A DNA stretch of 38,406 nucleotides from Bacillota bacterium (GTDB lineage: Bacteria; Bacillota; Sulfobacillia; Sulfobacillales; Sulfobacillaceae), in contig JAJYTS010000008.1 of the NCBI GenBank assembly GCA_021792935.1, positions 1-38,406 of the forward strand. The letters are read 5' to 3'. Within the stretch, counting starts at the first letter, position 1. Each line of letters starts with the position of its first letter. The translations under genes were made by a program, and so were the position numbers. Shown here one piece after another: positions 8,306-17,304 of this stretch. Under the pieces are notes generated by a model. It was not told the DNA's origin, made no database searches, and saw nothing but the letters and a program-made list of their open reading frames with translations.

Positions 8306-9013
8306 TCAGATGCCAAGACTGGATAATACTTCTTGATCGTCGTACAAATTTTCACCGCTTCGTTCCATCTTAATATTGCCTTTATCCAAGACATAAAGAT
8401 GCCGCGACAGTCGCAAAGTGAACCGTGCGTTTTGCTCCGCGATTAAAACCCCAACTCCGCGGCGCAAAAGTTCCCGTATGTGTTCTCCCATCTGCTGAAC
8501 CACTAGGGGCGCCAGGCCCTCGGTAGGTTCATCAAGGAGTAGAAAGCGCGGGTTGACCAGCAGAGCACGCGCCATTTTCAGCATTTGATTTTGGCCGCCG
8601 GATAGAACTCCTGCCTGAACATTCAGGCGCTCCCGCAACCCGGGGAACACCGTCAGCACATCTTCCACCGCCTGCTGCTTATTAACGGAACGCGGCACCG
8701 CCATTTGCAAGTTGTCTCGCACGGTGAGCCGTGCGAAGGCGCGACGCCCAGCCGGGACGTAAACAATGCCAGATCGGGCGATGCGATGGGCAGGCTGGCC
8801 TAGCAAACTGGTATCCCCAAGAGTTATGTGGCCCGCCACTTTTTCCATAAACCCGGCAATCGACAAAAACGTGGTGGTCTTACCCACGCCGTTGCGGCCC
8901 AAAAGAGCTACACATTCGGCTTCCTGCACCGTCAATGAAATCCCCTGAAGAACATGGCTTTGTCCGTAATAAGAATGCAAATCCGTAACCCGCAAGCTCT
9001 TGTCGTCACCCAT
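8306..9013 (-). CDS. Branched-chain amino acid-type ABC transporter ATP-binding protein (LivF-like)
   Basis: Walker A GRNGVGKTT, signature LSGGQNQMLKMARALL, Walker B FLLLDEPTEGLAP. Confidence 0.92.
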   Translation of the reverse strand: MGDDKSLRVTDLHSYYGQSHVLQGISLTVQEAECVALLGRNGVGKTTTFLSIAGFMEKVAGHITLGDTSLLGQPAHRIARSGIVYVPAGRRAFARLTVRDNLQMAVPRSVNKQQAVEDVLTVFPGLRERLNVQAGVLSGGQNQMLKMARALLVNPRFLLLDEPTEGLAPLVVQQMGEHIRELLRRGVGVLIAEQNARFTLRLSRHLYVLDKGNIKMERSGENLYDDQEVLSSLGI

Positions 9014-9771
9014 TACGCGTCTTCTCCCCCTAGGTAGGCGCTAATCACCTCAGGATTGGAACGCACCTGGGTTGGTGCGCCGTCGGCTAGCACCCGACCC
9101 GAAACGAGTACGGTAATTTGCTGTGCTAGGCCAAACACCACATCCATATCGTGTTCGCTCAAAATAATGGTCAGTTTTAGCTCGCGCCAGATCTTTCGCA
9201 ACAACTCGACGCTCCGCTGCGTCTCATAAGGCGACATGCCCGCCGTGGGTTCATCCAACAGCAAAATCTTGGGTGATGGCGCCAACGCGATAGCTAGTTC
9301 TAGAGCCCGTTGGTCGCCATGCGCCAATATGCCTGCTTGTCGGTTGCGCTGCTCATAAATCCCCACCAGGTCAAGCACTTCGTCCGCCCTTTTCTCTATT
9401 CGTTCACCTGCCAGCGCCCAAAATCGTAGAGTCCGTCGCGAAACCCCTAATAGTGCCGTCACCACATTCTCATGGACCGTCATCGAGGGGAAAATATTCG
9501 TCGTCTGAAACGCGCGCGTGAGGCCATGCTGGGCAAGCTCGTGCGGACGCTTGCCATTGATGGTGTTGCCCCCTAGATGAATTTCCCCGGCTGTCGCTCG
9601 AAGGTTTCCGGTTAAAAGGTTGAACAGGGTGGTTTTGCCCGCGCCATTAGGCCCGATGACCGCTCGAATCTCTCCTTCACTGACGGTCATGTCCACCTGG
9701 TCGACAGCCGTAAATGCCCCGAACCGACGTGTAAGCCCATTAACAGTTAATGCTGCGGTCGTTTCTATCAC
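9013..9771 (-). CDS. Branched-chain amino acid-type ABC transporter ATP-binding protein (LivG-like)
   Basis: GPNGAGKTTLFNLLTG, LAHGDQRALELAIALAPSPKILLLDEPTAGMS. Confidence 0.92.
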   Translation of the reverse strand: MIETTAALTVNGLTRRFGAFTAVDQVDMTVSEGEIRAVIGPNGAGKTTLFNLLTGNLRATAGEIHLGGNTINGKRPHELAQHGLTRAFQTTNIFPSMTVHENVVTALLGVSRRTLRFWALAGERIEKRADEVLDLVGIYEQRNRQAGILAHGDQRALELAIALAPSPKILLLDEPTAGMSPYETQRSVELLRKIWRELKLTIILSEHDMDVVFGLAQQITVLVSGRVLADGAPTQVRSNPEVISAYLGGEDA

Positions 9772-10781
9772 GGCGAACTCCCTTCTCCCGCAACCATCTC
9801 GCGTGCTCCTAGACGTCGCCGAATCCAGCCAAACGCGTCAGCGAGACCACCGACAAAGCCTCTAGGATAAACAATGACCAATATCAGTACGGCCGCGCCC
9901 ACCAACAAAGGCCACTGCACCGTAAATTGCCCCACGTAATTCTGTAAGAACAGATAGATAAAGGAACCAACCGCTGGTCCCAGGTACATCCCCATGCCTC
10001 CAAGAACCGCCATCAGCACCGGTTCCCCGGAGGTGGTCCAATCAAGAAGGGAGGGACTAACCTGCTGCTGATAGACCACATAAAGCACCCCAGCCAATCC
10101 ACAAACTAGCCCGGCAATCACATAAGCCAAAACATGGTGCCAATAAATATGGATGCCGACGGCCTCGGCACGCGTCGGATTCTCCCGTATTGCTTGAAGT
10201 GCCATTCCAAAAGACGACCGACGCACCCAATAAAGCGCGAGCGCGGCGACGGCGGCGACCAGCAATACAAATTCAAAGTTGGCCATGTTTCCCGAAAGGG
10301 CGTTAGGAATATTAATGCCAGGAATCCCGGTTTCGCCCCCGGTAAAGTTATAGAGCGCATCGCAGATTTCATAGGCTAGTTGCGAAAATCCTAACGTCAG
10401 CAGCGCAAAGTATAGACGCGACGTTCGTAAAGACACAACGGCCACAAACGCCGCCACTAACGCAGCCATAAACGGCGCCGCGATAAATCCCACCCAAAAA
10501 GGGACACCATGGGTCCACAATAGCGCGGCGGTATAGGCGCCAAAGCCAAAAAATACCGCCTGCCCAAAGCTCAACAACCCGCTAAACCCGACCAGAAAGT
10601 TCGTGGCAACGGCAAACAGGGCATACACGATCATGGTTAGCATCAGAAATTGCAACGAGGCCGACAGCACCAACGGCCCCAACGCCAACACAATAAGAGC
10701 TGCCACTGCTACCACGACAATACTAATGTTCCGCGTGCGCCGGGGTGGGGTAACCAGTGTAGTTCGAACGTCTGGTTGCAT
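9768..10781 (-). CDS. Branched-chain amino acid-type ABC transporter permease (LivM-like)
   Basis: Multi-TM, GFSGLLSFGQAVFFGFGAYTAALL, GMGMYLGPAVGSF. Start trimmed to ATG 10781 behind GGGAGGAG. Confidence 0.9.
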   Translation of the reverse strand: MQPDVRTTLVTPPRRTRNISIVVVAVAALIVLALGPLVLSASLQFLMLTMIVYALFAVATNFLVGFSGLLSFGQAVFFGFGAYTAALLWTHGVPFWVGFIAAPFMAALVAAFVAVVSLRTSRLYFALLTLGFSQLAYEICDALYNFTGGETGIPGINIPNALSGNMANFEFVLLVAAVAALALYWVRRSSFGMALQAIRENPTRAEAVGIHIYWHHVLAYVIAGLVCGLAGVLYVVYQQQVSPSLLDWTTSGEPVLMAVLGGMGMYLGPAVGSFIYLFLQNYVGQFTVQWPLLVGAAVLILVIVYPRGFVGGLADAFGWIRRRLGAREMVAGEGSSP

Positions 10782-10782
10782 A

Positions 10783-11664
10783 TTAAAACTCCTCCCGGCC
10801 CAAAAGTCCGCGTGGGCGAATGATGAGCACAATCACCATCACGAAGTAGATAGCGGCTTCCGCCATATTGGGAATGTAGGTCGCGCCAAATGACTGCGCC
10901 AATCCGATAATAATCGCTCCAATGACGGCGCCATTAACGTTTCCCAGCCCACCAACCACCGCCACCACAAACGACTCCACCAAAATGCTGAGGTCGATAC
11001 CGGGACCGACCGAGACCTCCGGGGCAATGAGCGCGCCGCCCAACGCCGCCAAAAACGCGCCTATGGCAAAGGCCACGGTATACAACTGCCGCACATTGAC
11101 TCCGATGGTGGCCAATAGTTCGTGGTCTTCCACCGCGGCCATTAAGGAGCGCCCAATCCCCATGCGATTGGTGAAAACCCATAGCGCGAAGTATATCAAT
11201 GCGGCCAAGAGAATTAGAAAGAGATAAAAAGCCGGAATCGTCGTAGACCCTAAAGTCACCGCTCCGGAAAGAGAAGCAGGCGTCGGCGGCGACACCGTCG
11301 CCGACCCCCACACATCCAACGTCAACTGTTCAAATATCAGCATCAACGCCCATGTTGCTAAAAGTTGCAGCAGGTGCTCCCCGGAATACAATCGGCGCAA
11401 CACCACGAATTCAACGACAACCCCAACAAGCAGCACTGCCGCCGCCGATAGTAGGAAAGCCCCGATAAAGCCAAACAGATGCTGATCGAACTTATTGAAG
11501 GTAATCGCCAACAGATACGCACCGAGCATATAAAACGATCCGTGCGTCATATTGATGACCCGCATCGTCCCAAACACCAGGGTCATGCCGCTAGCGACAA
11601 TAAACAATATCGCGCCAAGCGAGAGACCCGATAACACTTGCATCAGCAAGATTCCGCCGGACAT
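10783..11664 (-). CDS. Branched-chain amino acid-type ABC transporter permease (LivH-like)
   Basis: SGMTLVFGTMRVINMTHGSFYMLGAYL, VVGGLGNVNGAVIGAIIIGL. Start trimmed to ATG 11664 behind GAGGAG. Confidence 0.9.
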   Translation of the reverse strand: MSGGILLMQVLSGLSLGAILFIVASGMTLVFGTMRVINMTHGSFYMLGAYLLAITFNKFDQHLFGFIGAFLLSAAAVLLVGVVVEFVVLRRLYSGEHLLQLLATWALMLIFEQLTLDVWGSATVSPPTPASLSGAVTLGSTTIPAFYLFLILLAALIYFALWVFTNRMGIGRSLMAAVEDHELLATIGVNVRQLYTVAFAIGAFLAALGGALIAPEVSVGPGIDLSILVESFVVAVVGGLGNVNGAVIGAIIIGLAQSFGATYIPNMAEAAIYFVMVIVLIIRPRGLLGREEF

Positions 11665-11737
11665 CCCTACAACTCCTCTACGACCGACTACCAAGCATAC
11701 TTAACCCCAAGTGTCGCGATCCTTCCCCAGCAATGTC

Positions 11738-12973
11738 CTAGCGCGTAACCGGGCAAGCTTCCTTAATGTTGTTCCACGAGGCGTTAAAGGTCGGGCTGTA
11801 ACCAGCGAATCCATATGCCGTGGGCTTCTTGCTAACAACTCCGATATATTCCGGGATCTCAGCCTGATGGTCGCACGACCGGAGCGTGTATTTGCCAAAC
11901 ATGGTGCTGACGGTTTCTCCTGCCATGGCACGGCTCACCTTGGTCGAGTTAAATGAGTGAGCCTTTTCGACCCCTTGCACCCACGCGTCAAAGGCCATGG
12001 TGCCTAGCATGGTAAACGACGACGGATAGGTGCCGTATTTCTTGTCATATTGCTTGGCCCATGTTTTCACTTGAGGCGACTTCAGAGTCCACCATCCTCC
12101 ACGCGCATATCCAACAACCCCAGCTGGTGCGGCGCTTCCCAAGGCCTGAAGGTCGATAGCCCCATATTGGGCGGCAAAATGAGTCTTGTTAAAGAAACCA
12201 AATCCCTCGGCTTCCTTCGTAAAGGTGACCAGGTCAGATCCGTAAATACCTCCATACACAGCCTGCGGATGGGCGGCGAGAATGGCACTGATATTGCTGG
12301 TAAAGTTGGGAGCACCCAATGCCGGCCATTGTTGGCCCACCAACGTATAGTGCACGTGCAATTTCTTTAACGCGGCCAAAAATCCCTGAACCTCGGCATG
12401 ACCATAGTTGTAATTCGGGGAAATAGTGTAGATTTTGGTCCAGCCTTCCTTCTTGAAGGCCAATGCTGCCGCCATGGGCTCCATGTCCGTGTTGGGGACC
12501 ACCGAGTAGAAGTAGGGTGTGTACTCGGAAGTGCGGGTGAATGCCGCGTCGCTGAAGGTGTATGAAATCACGAGCTCATGATAGCGCTTGGCCGCCTGTA
12601 CCTCGTACGCGCCGCTCGAACTGCTTACCGAGCCAAATAATGCTGCCGCGTGGTCGGTTAGGACCGCCTGCCGGGAAAGGGTGGACGCCAAGTCAGGGTT
12701 GCCCTCAGAGTTGAGTAAAATTAGCTTAACTTTCTTCCCTAAGAGCCCTCCATTAGCATTGAGGGAATTTACAGCCAGTTGCAGACCGTTATTCCCCGGA
12801 ACCCCCAGCGACGCCGTCGGGCCAGACGTGCCTCTAATGGACACAATCGTGACAGTTCCATGGGTGGCACGCGCGCTTGCGCGTGCGCTGGAAGGCGAAG
12901 ACCATGCGGACAAGACCCCGGCACTCAGCAACGCGACAGCTACCCCAGCACCAACTTTCGCTTTCAAAACCAT
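11738..12973 (-). CDS. Branched-chain amino acid-type ABC transporter substrate-binding protein (LivK-like)
   Basis: N-terminal signal sequence, periplasmic-binding-protein fold motifs (GNNGLQLAVNSLNANGGLLGKKVKLILLNSEGNPDLASTLSRQAVL). Confidence 0.88.
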   Translation of the reverse strand: MVLKAKVGAGVAVALLSAGVLSAWSSPSSARASARATHGTVTIVSIRGTSGPTASLGVPGNNGLQLAVNSLNANGGLLGKKVKLILLNSEGNPDLASTLSRQAVLTDHAAALFGSVSSSSGAYEVQAAKRYHELVISYTFSDAAFTRTSEYTPYFYSVVPNTDMEPMAAALAFKKEGWTKIYTISPNYNYGHAEVQGFLAALKKLHVHYTLVGQQWPALGAPNFTSNISAILAAHPQAVYGGIYGSDLVTFTKEAEGFGFFNKTHFAAQYGAIDLQALGSAAPAGVVGYARGGWWTLKSPQVKTWAKQYDKKYGTYPSSFTMLGTMAFDAWVQGVEKAHSFNSTKVSRAMAGETVSTMFGKYTLRSCDHQAEIPEYIGVVSKKPTAYGFAGYSPTFNASWNNIKEACPVTR

Positions 12974-13836
12974 CGGTTATTCCACCCTTTCGTATGAACA
13001 TCTTCTCAAATCCAAAGTAACCCTTGCGAAAACCATCCGGCGATATCACGCATGCCTCCTGGTCTTTTTGCACCAACACGCCAACGGTACAGCCCCCCAA
13101 AATTCTGAAGTGAGACAAGGTCCGTTGACACTGTGGTTTCAAAGACTCTTGGTGTGAGTGTTACTGGAGCATACTTTTTGGGGTAGTTCCGTCCCCACCC
13201 ACCACGCGAGGTCTTGTAGTATCTTTGTTGGCGCGATGCGGCGAATGACCATCGCCGTATCCGACGTGCGTTTCGTAGCCGATACAGATCCCCCTAGGGT
13301 TTAGCGGGGTTAAACATGGCAGTCGGGCTTGTCCGACAGTACCTCAACAGGCTTGAAAGTGCGGGGACGAATTCACGAAGGCTATCCCGCCCGCAACGAC
13401 CGATGTCCCTCATACCACGCTTTGGATATTTGATCCCCGGGTGTTTTCCGGAGTGACGTCTAAGACGTCCGCCAAGCGTGCGTAAGCTTGGGCTCGTCCA
13501 AAAACATAACGCTCAGCCGCGTGCATGGAACTCCATGGTTTCCAATGTCTGCATACCGCCTACCACCATCTTGTCTGCCAATAGCGAATAAGTCCGTATC
13601 CAGCCACAGATATATGTTTTGTCGGCGCTGTTTATGGCCATCACGGTATCTCAAACCGCCATCACACTTTCTCGTTGGAAGCGGATGGCGACCACAATCT
13701 CACGCGGGCCGAGATCGCTGTCAAAATATTCTGGTCGATTTCTATACTGGTCAGACAATACTTACCCATGGGAAACGCAACCGCTTACCCGTAAATAGGT
13801 TGCACTAAGCCATGAATACATCAAACAACAGAACGC

Positions 13837-13865
13837 ATAATATGTTAATTTCTCCGTTTTGTCAA
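13837..13865 (-). promoter_or_regulatory. Sigma-A-type promoter TTGACA-N17-TATTAT, minus strand
   Basis: Minus strand reads ttgaca-aaacggagaaattaaca-tattat. Points toward the livK-like gene about 0.86 kb downstream. Confidence 0.65.
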
Positions 13866-14192
13866 TTAAACGTCAAACTGCCAATTGCCTGAATTAATTT
13901 TGCACCACAGCAAGATAGTGTTTTCCCGGCGCCACCATGGCCCGCATCCCGGTGCCGTTTTGGCTTTGGCCATACTTTTCAAGCATCGGCAACCCGCTCA
14001 TCACCGACACTTCAGGACCATCCGGACATAGACGCACGGGCCGCGTGCTATCCTGCACCACTGGCTAAAATCCCCGGCCTTGGCCGCCTTTCTAGGACAA
14101 CTTGCCACAACCAGTAAAATACCGATAGCATGTTGACCAAGAGCGCGCACTACGGCTGACCATAACCGTTAACCGGATGAGGAGGTAATCCC

Positions 14193-15254
14193 GTGACAAT
14201 CCCGCTTCACCAGCCCCTTGTGCGCTGGGGCGCCGCCTTAGCGCTATGGTTCCTTTCCACGTTCATCCTTTTAGGAATAAAGCGGATGCTGGTGCGCTGG
14301 TTTTCTAGAAAACGCCCGTCGACCAACGCACGTTTTCGGCCTGAGGCTCTTCAAGTCACTCAAAGCATTAACCCACTGTTCCTCTGGGCGATAGGCTTTG
14401 CCATCGGCATACCCTTAGCCCCGGCCCACTGGGGGCATGCCATTAAAGTTGCATTAATCTTAGGTGCTTCCGTGCAAGTTCTCATCACCGGCTCAAGCCT
14501 CATTAACCCCTTAACAGGCAGTCTGCTTTTTCGCCGCGGAGAGCAGCAAGAGGATCAGACCGCCCAAAACGCCCTGAATATCCTTTTGCGGGTGCTCTTA
14601 TGGGTACTGGTGATTCTTCTCTCCTTAGAAAACTTAGGTGTCAAAATTTCCACGTTGGTGGCAGGCTTGGGCGTAGGTGGCATCGCGGCTGGTTTAGCCC
14701 TGCAGCATGTGGCCAGCGATCTCTTTGCCTCGGTTGCCATTATGTGGGATAAACCCTTTCAGATTGGCGACTTCATCACCATTGACACGCTCTCAGGAAC
14801 AGTGGAGCGGGTTGGCATCAAAACCACCCGAATTCGTAGCATTACTGGCGAAGAGCTAATTTTCCCAAACACCGATCTAGTGACTGGGCGAATTCATAAC
14901 TTTAGGCGCATGGAGGAACGACGGATTGTCTTTAGCATCGGGGCAACCTATGACACCTCGGTGGAAAACTTACGCGCCATCCCCAGCATTATCCAAAAGG
15001 TCATCGCTAATCTCCCCCAGGTGCGGTTTGACCGTGCCCATTTTAAAGATTTTGGACCTTCGTCGCTCGACTTTGAGATTGTCTATTTTATACTGACGGC
15101 GGAATACACCATTTACATGGACATCCAGCAGACTATCAACTTGGCCCTGATTGACGCGTTTCAACAACGGGGAATCGAGTTCGCCTTCCCCACCCAGACT
15201 ATTATCCTGGCTTCCGGCGCCCCATTGAAAAGCCGTGCCGCCATGCACGACTAA
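14193..15254 (+). CDS. MscS-family mechanosensitive ion channel
   Basis: GLGVGGIAAGLALQHVASDLFASVAIMWDKPFQIGDFITI...GTVERVGIKTTRIRSITGEELIFPNTDLVTGRIHNF. Confidence 0.93.
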   Translation: MTIPLHQPLVRWGAALALWFLSTFILLGIKRMLVRWFSRKRPSTNARFRPEALQVTQSINPLFLWAIGFAIGIPLAPAHWGHAIKVALILGASVQVLITGSSLINPLTGSLLFRRGEQQEDQTAQNALNILLRVLLWVLVILLSLENLGVKISTLVAGLGVGGIAAGLALQHVASDLFASVAIMWDKPFQIGDFITIDTLSGTVERVGIKTTRIRSITGEELIFPNTDLVTGRIHNFRRMEERRIVFSIGATYDTSVENLRAIPSIIQKVIANLPQVRFDRAHFKDFGPSSLDFEIVYFILTAEYTIYMDIQQTINLALIDAFQQRGIEFAFPTQTIILASGAPLKSRAAMHD

Positions 15255-15548
15255 CAGCTTGAGCAATTACGGCACTCTTCCATGGCGCCGCCGTGTTCGC
15301 TGGCACATCCCGAACCCGTCAGGGCTGCGCATAATGCCGGCCTCTTGGCCGCTTGCGGGGCTTTTCTTTCGTCCCTTGGGCCTCGACATAGCGCTTAACG
15401 CCAAGGAGGCCTCTCCGACACTCGCACTATGCCAAAAGTGCGGTATCCCACAAAAATGCCGGAGGTGTTGGGCAAACCGGGTCCGCCTGATCCGCAAACT
15501 CGCCGACTTGAAGATTGCAATCAACCTATTAAAACCCTAAATTTCTTT

Positions 15549-15568
15549 TGTTAACACCCGTGTTAACA
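15549..15568. promoter_or_regulatory. Perfect inverted repeat TGTTAACAC-CC-GTGTTAACA upstream of the aminotransferase
   Basis: 9-bp arms with 2-bp centre, 137 nt upstream of the ORF start. Confidence 0.6.
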
Positions 15569-15704
15569 CCTGCTTTTATAAAATTCAGGTCATGTTCAGC
15601 CCCATTGTTTTATAGTAATGCCATCGCCATTAGGACATGTGCAAGCTTAGACGCCATGATGGGATCAATGATACGGTTTAACTATTAAGGGAGGGATAAC
15701 GGTC

Positions 15705-17069
15705 GTGACTTCCGACAACGGCACGTCCACGGAAACGCAATATATTTGGCACCATTTAACCCAACATCAAGGCTACCATCCTCTTATTATCGAGCGCGGC
15801 GAGGGTGCGATGGTGTACACGGCCGACGGGCGCGAGTTCTTGGACGCTGCCGCCGGATTATGGTGCGTGAATGTCGGCTATGGACGCACCGAACTCGTAG
15901 AAGCCGCCATGAAGCAAATGGCTGCTCTACCCTTTTACCCATTGGTGCAGAGCCATCCCGCTGCTATCGCGCTGGGCGAGCGGCTCGGTGAACTCTTGCC
16001 TAAGGTGCCGCATTTCTACTTCTCCAATTCCGGTTCAGAAGCCAACGAAACCGCCTTTAAAATCGTGCGGCAGTATTTCAAGCAAACCGGCAAACCCAGC
16101 AAAGTAAAAATTATTTCACGTCACCGCGCCTATCACGGGTCTACCCTGGGTGCCTTGTCCGCCACCGGGCAGCCGGAACGGCGCCGCGATTATGAACCAT
16201 TGGCACCAGGATTTATTCAAGTCAGCGCTCCCTATTGCTACCGCTGCCCATTTGGATTGGACCATGCCCAGGCTCCGTATCAGTGCGCTTTAGACTTTGA
16301 GCGCCGTATTCAAATGGAAGGGCCCGACACCGTGGCGGCCATTATTGTCGAACCGATAACGGCGGGCGGAGGCGTTCTGGTGGCGCCGGACGACTATCTG
16401 GCGCAAGTGGCGGAAATTGCCCGGCGCTACGACGTAAAGCTCATTATTGACGAAGTGGTTACCGGCTTTGGACGGACGGGCGACATGTTTGCCCACCAAG
16501 GCTACGACGTCACTCCAGATATTGTCACCATGGCTAAAGGCCTGGCAAGCGGCTATATGCCTATTGGCGCTACCGCCGTCAGCGATGAAATTTTTAAAGC
16601 CTTTTTAGGGGATATTGACAGCGGACGGCATTTTCGCCAAGTCAACACCTACGGCGGCCACCCTGTAGCGGCTGCGGTCGCGTTGGCCAATATCGACATT
16701 ATTGAGCGGGAAAATCTGAGCCAGCAAAGCCGGTCGCAAGGCGCCAGGCTGCTGCGGAACTTAGGTCAAGCACTGTCCGATGTTGAAGTGGTAGGCGATA
16801 TTCGGGGGCGGGGCCTCTTAGTAGGCATCGAATTGGTGGAAGACCGGCAGAGCAAAAAACCCGTGTCGAACAATGTCATGCGAGCTTTAGCGCGCTATAT
16901 GCTGGAGAATCACATCATTGCGGGAAAGGCCACCGACGTAGAGGCTCACCATAATAACATCCTCATTTTTGCCCCCCCGTTAATTCTTAGCGATGAACAG
17001 AGCGATCGGCTGGTCGACACTGTTACTCGGGGCATTCGCCACGTACAATCCCAAATCCAAACAGTCTAA
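15705..17069 (+). CDS. Class-III PLP-dependent aminotransferase (omega-amino acid/taurine:pyruvate type)
   Basis: FSNSGSEANETAFKIVRQY, SRHRAYHGSTLGALSATG, IVEPITAGGGVLVAPDDY, IIDEVVTGFGRTGDMF, MAKGLASGYMPIGA. Confidence 0.9.
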   Translation: MTSDNGTSTETQYIWHHLTQHQGYHPLIIERGEGAMVYTADGREFLDAAAGLWCVNVGYGRTELVEAAMKQMAALPFYPLVQSHPAAIALGERLGELLPKVPHFYFSNSGSEANETAFKIVRQYFKQTGKPSKVKIISRHRAYHGSTLGALSATGQPERRRDYEPLAPGFIQVSAPYCYRCPFGLDHAQAPYQCALDFERRIQMEGPDTVAAIIVEPITAGGGVLVAPDDYLAQVAEIARRYDVKLIIDEVVTGFGRTGDMFAHQGYDVTPDIVTMAKGLASGYMPIGATAVSDEIFKAFLGDIDSGRHFRQVNTYGGHPVAAAVALANIDIIERENLSQQSRSQGARLLRNLGQALSDVEVVGDIRGRGLLVGIELVEDRQSKKPVSNNVMRALARYMLENHIIAGKATDVEAHHNNILIFAPPLILSDEQSDRLVDTVTRGIRHVQSQIQTV

Positions 17070-17086
17070 GATCCCACCAACCTCTT

Positions 17087-17122
17087 CGCGGGAGGCCGAC
17101 AGAAATGTCGGCCCCGCTTTTT
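17087..17122 (+). terminator. Rho-independent terminator after the aminotransferase
   Basis: GCGGG-A-GGCCGACA GAAA TGTCGGCC-CCGC followed by TTTTT. Confidence 0.85.
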
Positions 17123-17304
17123 ACATGCCAGCCACATCTACCCGCCCATTCTAGCCTGCGTCTATCCCGGCCGCTCTCAGGAAGCGCGACAACCCGGAGG
17201 CATGATCCCCCGCACAAATCCCCGGGCGCGCAGAACAAGAACACGGCGAATTCCAAGCTTATACCGCCCTTTCTTTGTTAGCGGGCGGTGCGAATACACG
17301 CATC

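Noticed and set aside
7665-8336. 223-aa plus-strand ORF
   Set aside because: First part is antisense to the nitrilase; only the 8010-8336 part is intergenic. Kept only as a low-level curiosity in the hairpin finding.
13100-13200. Possible T-box-like GGGTGG...ACGG string upstream of the livK-like gene (minus strand)
   Set aside because: Does not match the conserved T-box sequence well and no antiterminator/terminator pair could be drawn by eye.
13460-13808. Short ORFs in the 13.1-14.1 kb gap as transposase remnants
   Set aside because: Some protein-like stretches but no recognisable transposase motif; could not support a mobile-element call.
17263-17287. Inverted repeat ACCGCCC...GGGCGGT as terminator of the MFS transcript
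   Set aside because: 7-bp stem with a 13-nt loop and no convincing T-tract on the minus strand.
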